From the NCBI GenBank assembly GCA_905221605.1, contig CAJNDS010002221.1, positions 305,001-337,500 on the forward strand: a stretch of 32,500 nucleotides of DNA, given 5' to 3'. The notes under the pieces are model-generated. The model did not search any database. It was not told the DNA's origin and saw nothing but the letters and a program-made list of their open reading frames with translations. Both the position numbers and the translations under genes were made by a program. This document shows, one piece after another, positions 28,158 to 32,500 of this stretch. Positions within the stretch are counted from its first letter, which is position 1; every line of letters begins with the position of its first letter. Source of the stretch: Symbiodinium natans (Eukaryota; Sar; Dinophyceae; Suessiales; Symbiodiniaceae).

Positions 28158-28791
28158 CCACCAGGCATGGCCTTGCCTTACAAAAGAGGAGCCCTGGCCA
28201 CGCTGGTAGGGGGTCTAGGGTTTAGGGTTTAGGGTTTAGGGTTTAGGCTTCAGTGTTTAGAGTTAAGGGTTTATTTGACTGTTATAAGCTTCAGGGGTGT
28301 GCGGTGTGCAGGGTTTAGGGTTTAGGGTTTAGGGGTTATACTATAGGGTCGAGGGTTTAGGGTTTAGGGAGATCTCGTCCTTGATGGTTCATGCTTTTGG
28401 GCAGATTGGTGCGTGCAGGATTTCGGGCTTGGGGTTTGAGATGCCTGTGCTTCCAGTGGGTCGTCTGTGTGTGTGTGTGTGTACCTGTGGCCTGAAAGAA
28501 TGCAACCCTAAACCCTAAACCCTAAACCCTAATTAAAACGCGTGCTGGCAGGGTTTGTTTGCTTCTGTGTTTCTTTGTTCTTTAACTCCTGCAGTCCTGG
28601 ATCTCGGTGTCTCTATTTGAGCAGGAAAACTACGAAATTTTCATCTTAGGATGGTTTAGGGTTTATGGTTTAGGGTATGCTTAAACGCACAAGAACAGGG
28701 CTTGCCCGGCCAACTCCGAGGAACTATGTTTGCTTTCGGCAGCGTGCATGCATGGTGGCACTACTCGTGCCATGTGGCCTGGCAGCTTGAA
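28158..28791 (+). CDS. Candidate gene K, four phase-matched exons
   Basis: Exons: 28158-28205 (PPGMALPYKRGALATL, donor GTAGGG), 28368-28412 (GDLVLDGSCFWADWC, donor GTGCAG), 28595-28653 (SWISVSLFEQENYEIFILG, donor GTTTAG) and 28699-28791 (ACPANSEELCLLSAACMHGG..., donor GTCTAT). Phases run 0/0, 0/0, 0/2, 2/2 with no conflict. Exon 28595 has a long T-rich tract before CAG, a good acceptor. The first exon may be preceded by the ATG insert at 27970. The last island is also open in another frame (MFAFGSVHAWWHYSCHVAWQ). The 3' end was not found before the element at 28890. Function not recognised. Confidence 0.42.
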
Positions 28792-28889
28792 GTCTATGCA
28801 TACCTAACCCCTAAACCCTAAACCCTAAACCCTAAACCCCAAACCTAAACCCTAAACCGCAAAGTTTGTATACAGGGTTTCGAGCAAAG

Positions 28890-29033
28890 TCTAAGGGTTG
28901 TTACATGGTCCCCCAAAAGGGGACGACCCCTTATATACCCCTTGCATACCCTGTAAAACCCCAGGACCCCATCCTCAGAACCCTTTAAGGGGGGTAAGGG
29001 ACCGTGCTAAGAAACCATGTAACTTCCCTTAGA
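28890..29033. mobile_element. 144 bp MITE-like element
   Basis: The left end TCTAAGGGTTGTTACATGGT and the reverse complement of the right end TCTAAGGGAAGTTACATGGT match at 18 of 20 bases. The interior is C-rich then G-rich (CCCCTTATATACCCC, AAGGGGGGTAAGGG). No gene inside; no clear target duplication. Confidence 0.65.
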
Positions 29034-29053
29034 TGAACCGTAAAGCCTAGACC

Positions 29054-29184
29054 GAAGCCCTAAGCCCTAAGCCCTAAGCCCTAAGCCCTAAGCCCGAAGC
29101 CCTAAGCCCTAAGCCCTAAGCCCTAAGCCCTAAGCCCTAAGCCCTAAGCCCTAAGCCCTAAGCCCTAAGCCCTAAGCCCTAAGC
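29054..29184. repeat. CCCTAAG variant array
   Basis: About eighteen uniform CCCTAAG units with a single CCCGAAG, starting 20 bases after the MITE-like element and ending at dispersed-repeat copy 3. Confidence 0.95.
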
Positions 29185-29230
29185 TCAGGCCGCCGACCCA
29201 AGAGGCCCGAAACCTCTCAACCCTCAAACC
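29183..29230. repeat. Copy 3 of GAGCCTCCGGCTC dispersed repeat (5' truncated)
   Basis: GCTCAGGCCGCCGACCCAAG, then AGGCCCGAAACCTCTCAACC and CTCAAACC; nearly identical to 24195-24233. Confidence 0.75.
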
Positions 29231-29309
29231 CCCAACCCTAAACCCCACACCCTATACCCAGAACCCTAATCCCTCAAGACTCCAGGTTTTGAGCCTCTGT
29301 GGGTCTAAT

Positions 29310-29552
29310 GCTCTTCAGAGGGGGGGGGTGGGGGGCGCGAGACATGAGTCGAGTCCGGCAGCTGGTGTGGGGGTGGGCTGTGGGGGGTGCGGGGAAAAAA
29401 GGGGGGAGGGTGGGGGGGAAGGGGGGAGTGGGGGGTGGGGGGGGGGTGGTGGGGGGGTTTTGGAAAGGAGCCCCTACCCCTGTGCTGAACCGCCTATGGT
29501 CGATGCGTTTACGTCGTGTGGGTGGCGCGGTCCTCCAACACCATCCAACACT
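29310..29552. repeat. G-rich tract plus conserved tail, copy 2
   Basis: G-run tract to about 29460, then CGCCTATGGTCGATGCGTTT and GTGTGGGTGGC, ending with CCATCCAACAC; it parallels 21440-21722. The overlapping 87-88 codon plus frames are glycine-rich artefacts. Confidence 0.6.
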
Positions 29553-29693
29553 TAAGATTTAGGCTTTGGGGTTACGGGTTTAGGGTTTGGGGTGCAGGGT
29601 TTAGAGGCCAGGAATGAGGGCCTGACAGTTTAGGGTTTAGGGTTTGGGGCTGCCAGGGAACAATAATGTTGGTACTTATCCAGGCTATTGCAC

Positions 29694-29768
29694 CCCTAAA
29701 CCCTAAACCCTAAACCCTAAACCCTAAACCCTAAACCCTAAACCCTAAACCCTAAACCCTAAACCCCT
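29694..29768. repeat. CCCTAAA tract
   Basis: Ten perfect C-oriented units before the island 29778-29868. Confidence 0.93.
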
Positions 29769-29777
29769 TAAAGCAAG

Positions 29778-30067
29778 GTGGATGTCTGGTGGCGTCCTTC
29801 ACTTGGATGTCCTATATCTTGGCCTACAAGGGCTCCACGGACTCTTGCCTCTGCAGCAAACGGGTCAGGTTTTGACCCCTAAACCCTAAACCCTAAACCC
29901 TAAACCCTAAACCCTAAACCCTAAACCCTAAACCCTAAACCCTAAACCCTAAACCCTAAACCCTAAACCCTTTATTTAAGCCCCTCGAAGGTTTTGGCAC
30001 CTTGGGTTCGAGGTTTTTTTCCGCAAAGGGGCCATCGAGCGCGAACTCAGTTGCGCCGAGCTTTCGG
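29778..30067 (+). CDS. Candidate gene L, two phase-matched exons
   Basis: Exon 29778-29868 (acceptor AGCAAG, donor CAG|GTTTTG) is open for 30 codons (WMSGGVLHLDVLYLGLQGLH...). Exon 30013-30067 (acceptor TCGAG, donor G|GTTTAG) reads VFFRKGAIERELSCAELS. Phases match (0/0). The first island is open in all three plus frames, including the membrane-like ASFTWMSYILAYKGSTDSCL, so the frame is uncertain. The intron is a 13-unit CCCTAAA tract. Confidence 0.35.
29878..29972. repeat. CCCTAAA tract
   Basis: About thirteen perfect units inside the candidate intron of gene L. Confidence 0.94.
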
Positions 30068-30079
30068 GTTTAGGGTTTG

Positions 30080-30083
30080 GGGT

Positions 30084-30129
<46 letters not shown>
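30080..30129. repeat. GGGTTGA variant array
   Basis: Seven uniform GGGTTGA units: another locally amplified variant, the reverse complement of the CCCTCAA type at 20938. Confidence 0.93.
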
Positions 30130-30358
30130 GTTTTTTGGCAACAATGAAGCCGACATACTTCGTCAACATTGTCCCCCTTCTCACTCTCGGCAACTCAATT
30201 TGGTTTATACACTACCACCCAAATTAAGCACCTACCCCAAACTGAAAGACAACTTCTCTGCACGCTTTGCCCCAGATCTTCAAAATCCTTGCTTGACACC
30301 CTTAAACCCTTTTACTCTGTGCATCAATACAGGGACCCAAACGAAGGGCCCATACTTG
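30130..30358 (+). other. Repeat-free segment with overlapping open frames
   Basis: All three plus frames are largely open: MKPTYFVNIVPLLTLGNSIW from ATG 30145 (27 codons), CRQHCPPSHSRQLNLVYTLP-type (80 codons to 30367) and MSPFSLSATQFGLYTTTQIK (70 codons). The right end AAGGGCCCATACTT matches the end of the element at 5845-5935, so this may be part of a larger element of that family. I cannot choose a frame. Confidence 0.3.
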
Positions 30359-30462
30359 AAACCCTAAACGCTAAACCCTAAGCCCTAAACCCTAAACCCT
30401 AAACCCAAAACCCTAAACCCTAAACCCTAAACCCTAAACAGTCCTTTGTGTGATATTTCAAG

Positions 30463-30569
30463 GACGAAAGCCTGCTGCCGATCCTTCCGTTCGCCTTAAC
30501 TTTGGCGGCGACCATGGGTCTTTTCTTCCCGCGGGTCTGCCGCAGAGGGAGCTGTATGGGCTGCTTGGC
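30463..30569 (+). CDS. Candidate exon with a membrane helix
   Basis: After TTTCAAG the frame reads DESLLPILPFALTLAATMGL then FFPR, a likely membrane segment, followed by Cys and Arg residues (VCRRGSCMGCLA). A CGG|GTCTGC donor at 30535 is possible. Not recognised. Confidence 0.32.
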
Positions 30570-30855
30570 CCTAAACCCTAAACCCTAAACCCTAAACCCT
30601 AAACCCTAAACCCTAAGCCCTAAACCCTAAACCCTAAATCCTTGGGGTTTAGGGGTCTATAGGGCCTCAGGGTGTGGCGTCCCCCAAACTCTGTAGGTCC
30701 TTTTGAGGGGGCTGTTCTAGCTTGGGGTTTGGAGCTTTGGGTTTAGGGTCACTAGATTACAGTTCGGGCCTTGAATACAGTTTAGGGCTTAGAGCGCATC
30801 CTCTGATGAAAGGAACATAGGATTTTGCCCGGAGCCCTAACACTAGTGTCTTCAG

Positions 30856-30992
30856 CATTTCCCCAAGCGCCATGGCTTCCAACCTCTGAACCCTGGTTTA
30901 GGGTTTAGGGTTTAGATCAGGTCCCGGAGCTGTTCTTACTCAAGCCGCGTGCTTCTGGCCCGCCATCAAGAGTTGCAGCAATAATGCTGTAG
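30856..30992 (+). CDS. Candidate last exons of gene M
   Basis: Exon 30856-30895 (acceptor CTTCAG, donor G|GTTTAG) reads HFPKRHGFQPLNP. Exon 30916-30992 (acceptor TTTAG) joins in phase and reads QVPELFLLKPRASGPPSRVA, ending TAG 30990-30992. The 20-base intron is implausibly short for standard splicing, so the two may be a single exon or use other sites. Function not recognised. Confidence 0.25.
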
Positions 30993-31245
30993 TAATAGCA
31001 AAGTTGTTAAAATCCAGTAGCAGTTCTCAACTACCACGACAATAGGAGTTCAAGAACGCACAAGATGGAATCCTTAGGCAGCGCGCGAACAGTCAGCTTT
31101 TTGCTACAGCTACATGCTGCTTTTGACGCTGAAAAAAGTGCAATTGCTTAGAACAAATAGTCAGACTCAAAGAAACACGGGACAACCTTTCACGAAGGCT
31201 GCAAGGACCTTCCCAATGCAGCTAACATTTCCGGGGAGTAGCTAT
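30993..31245. other. Repeat-free flank after gene M
   Basis: About 250 bases of AT-richer unique sequence (TAGTAATAGCAAAGTTGTTAA, GAAAAAAGTGCAATTGC) without a convincing open frame; it probably contains a 3' untranslated region. Confidence 0.4.
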
Positions 31246-31503
31246 ATGTTTAGGGTTTAGGGTTTAGGGCTTAGGGTTTAGTGTTTAGGGGTATTCTGGC
31301 ATAGAAGCAACGGACATAGGTATCCCCTCCCATATCTTAGGGGTATGGGCTATAGTCGGTTGGGTTCTTCTTGTAGCCTCAGCAATTCAGCGAAGGTGGT
31401 TTTAGGATGTCAGGTTTAGGGCTACCCTAACCCTTAAAACCCAAACCCTAAACCCTAAATCCTAACCCCTAAGCCCTTCAGACGGTTCAAGACATTATTC
31501 CAG

Positions 31504-31749
31504 CTGGGACAAGGTCGCAACCCTGGCTTTTGTGGGGGCCTTGAACGGAATGTAGGGTCGAAGGCCTGAACCCTATGCCCGAATCCTAAACCCCAAACCC
31601 TAGCCCTAAACCCTAAGCCCAGAGCCCTAAACCCTAGACCCCAATTCCCAAAACGTGAGGCTTGCGCGGCTCGTTGCAGAAGCCGCCTGAGTCGCCATTG
31701 GCGCCCACTTCGGTTTTCCATGCGGAGGCTCCTTCGTGGGCTTTTCAGG
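31504..31749 (+). CDS. Candidate phase-matched exon pair
   Basis: Exon 31504-31551 (acceptor TTCCAG, donor GTAGGG) reads LGQGRNPGFCGGLERN. Exon 31680-31749 (acceptor TTGCAG, donor G|GTTTAG) reads KPPESPLAPTSVFHAEAPSW. Phases match (0/0). The minus strand is open through part of this region (31455-31721) mostly by repeat. Not recognised. Confidence 0.32.
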
Positions 31750-31926
31750 GTTTAGGGTTAGGGTTTGGGGTTTAGGGTTTGGGGTTTAGGGTTTAGCGTT
31801 TGGGGTTTAGGGCTTAGGGCTTAGGGTTTAGGGTTCCTAAACCCTAACTCCTAGAAACCCTGACCCTAAACCTACCCTAAGAGCCCATGAACGCACCATC
31901 CTGCCGTCTGACATGCCCCTAAACCC

Positions 31927-32143
31927 TACTTGGAGGTTCAGGGCACTTATAACTCGAATTATAACTGTACTTCTTACTGGCTCGAAACCCAACTTTTCAA
32001 CTTTTGGGCTTCTTATAAGGTAGCTTATTCTGAGAGTTTCAACTTTTTTTCCCTCAGAAAGACTTATAAGCCCCCGAATTCATCTAAGCAGGTTATAAGT
32101 AGACTTATGATTGTGGTTACAAGTACACATGAACCTCCAAGTA
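31927..32143. mobile_element. 217 bp MITE-like element, uninterrupted copy
   Basis: The left end TACTTGGAGGTTCA and the reverse complement of the right end TACTTGGAGGTTCA are identical for 14 bases, with further ACTTATAAC / ACTTGTAAC pairing. The interior is rich in CTTATAA. Near its right end it has AAGTACACATGAACC, the uninterrupted form of the junction split by telomere repeats in the 26289-26434 element. The 73-codon plus ORF inside is probably spurious. Confidence 0.65.
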
Positions 32144-32170
32144 CTGAATGAAAGGTGGAAGAAGTGATGT

Positions 32171-32187
32171 GGGGGGGGGGGGGGGGG
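32171..32187. repeat. Poly-G run
   Basis: Seventeen consecutive G bases. Confidence 0.95.
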
Positions 32188-32291
32188 TTTACGAAAACAG
32201 GGGGCCCTAAACTAGACCCCCAAGCAGTAGGATCCCTTATAACAAGGACCCCAATAAGGTACCCTAAGCCCTAAACCCTAAACCCTAAACG

Positions 32292-32387
32292 CCCCATTTC
32301 GATCTCATGTACAAGGTCAGGTTGCCATGCATCCAGTTTTGGCGCTGGCATCCGACATCCCAAAACATGGAAAGCCCTGAGCCCTAG
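32292..32387 (+). CDS. Candidate exon at window end
   Basis: The frame reads PHFDLMYKVRLPCIQFWRWH and PTSQNMESPEP with TAG 32385-32387; an AAG|GTCAGG donor at 32314 is an alternative. A second frame is open longer. Telomere-like repeats (CCCCAAA and CCCTAAA) follow to the window end. Confidence 0.28.
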   Translation, partial: PHFDLMYKVRLPCIQFWRWHPTSQNMESPEP

Positions 32388-32500
32388 AACCGCAAACCCT
32401 AAACCCTAAACCCCAAACCCTAAACCCTAAACCCCAAACCCCTAAACCCCTAAACCCCAAAACCTAAACCCTAAACCCCAAACCCTGAACCCTAAACCCG

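Noticed and set aside
31930-32151. 73-codon ORF on the plus strand
   Set aside because: It coincides almost exactly with the inverted-repeat element 31927-32143 and is most simply non-coding element sequence.
1-32500. tRNA, rRNA or snRNA genes
   Set aside because: No sequence with the expected conserved boxes or cloverleaf was noticed; a covariance-model scan would be needed to exclude them.
1-32500. Assembly artefact as full explanation of the repeat mosaic
   Set aside because: Tracts alternate with many different unique islands, splice-like borders and distinct variant blocks, which collapse or chimaera would not produce; the inverted arms at 19.1/21.1 kb could still be a local artefact.

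Overview
The window looks like nuclear DNA of an alveolate alga, most likely a dinoflagellate close to Symbiodiniaceae. The evidence is threefold. The TTTAGGG / CCCTAAA heptamer (the plant- and dinoflagellate-type telomere repeat) fills a large share of the sequence in well over a hundred short tracts of both orientations. No bacterial-style gene of normal length exists. What lies between the tracts is a series of 40-240 bp islands, many with a good AG acceptor, an open frame and a GT donor. One spliced reading (23172-23613) carries a CC-H-HP-CDR signature that I recall from large dinoflagellate protein families; that is memory, not a search. Chromerids or another intron-rich protist remain possible.

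The reading proposed here is a run of small, heavily split genes, mostly on the + strand, whose introns consist largely of interstitial telomere-like repeats. In the G orientation the repeat itself supplies GTTTAG donors and TTTAG acceptors. The best candidates are a 13-island gene at 174-2860, a short gene ending at 3655, a gene at 4538-5618, a long phase-concordant gene at 6312-8483, a very small secreted-protein gene at 8955-9965, and further genes at 11037-11351, 14318-14711, 18283-18520, 22788-24733, 27041-27521, 28158-28791, 29778-30067 and 30856-30992. Minus-strand islands occur at 11581-11641, 12309-12545, 16226-17490 (one Copia-integrase-like) and 18568-18708. Several candidate stop codons are followed by repeat-free AT-richer DNA that could be 3' flank (2861-3200, 3656-3840, 24734-24960, 30993-31245).

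Superimposed on this are MITE-like elements with terminal inverted repeats (5845-5935, 8665-8857, 10598-10730, 14006-14174, 15021-15217, 26289-26434, 28890-29033, 31927-32143), several of which contain a telomere tract; locally homogenised variant arrays (CCCCCAAA, GGGTTTCTA, CCCTCAA, GGCTTTA, CCCTAAG, GGGTTGA); a GC-rich repeat block at 19.57-20.70 kb bracketed by inverted arms; TA microsatellites; and long poly-C/poly-G and C/T tracts.

The main limit: islands are short, so open frames are expected by chance, and in many islands two or three frames (sometimes on both strands) look protein-like. Splice phase was used to choose among them, but I had freedom in choosing sites, so every gene model is a hypothesis that needs transcripts.
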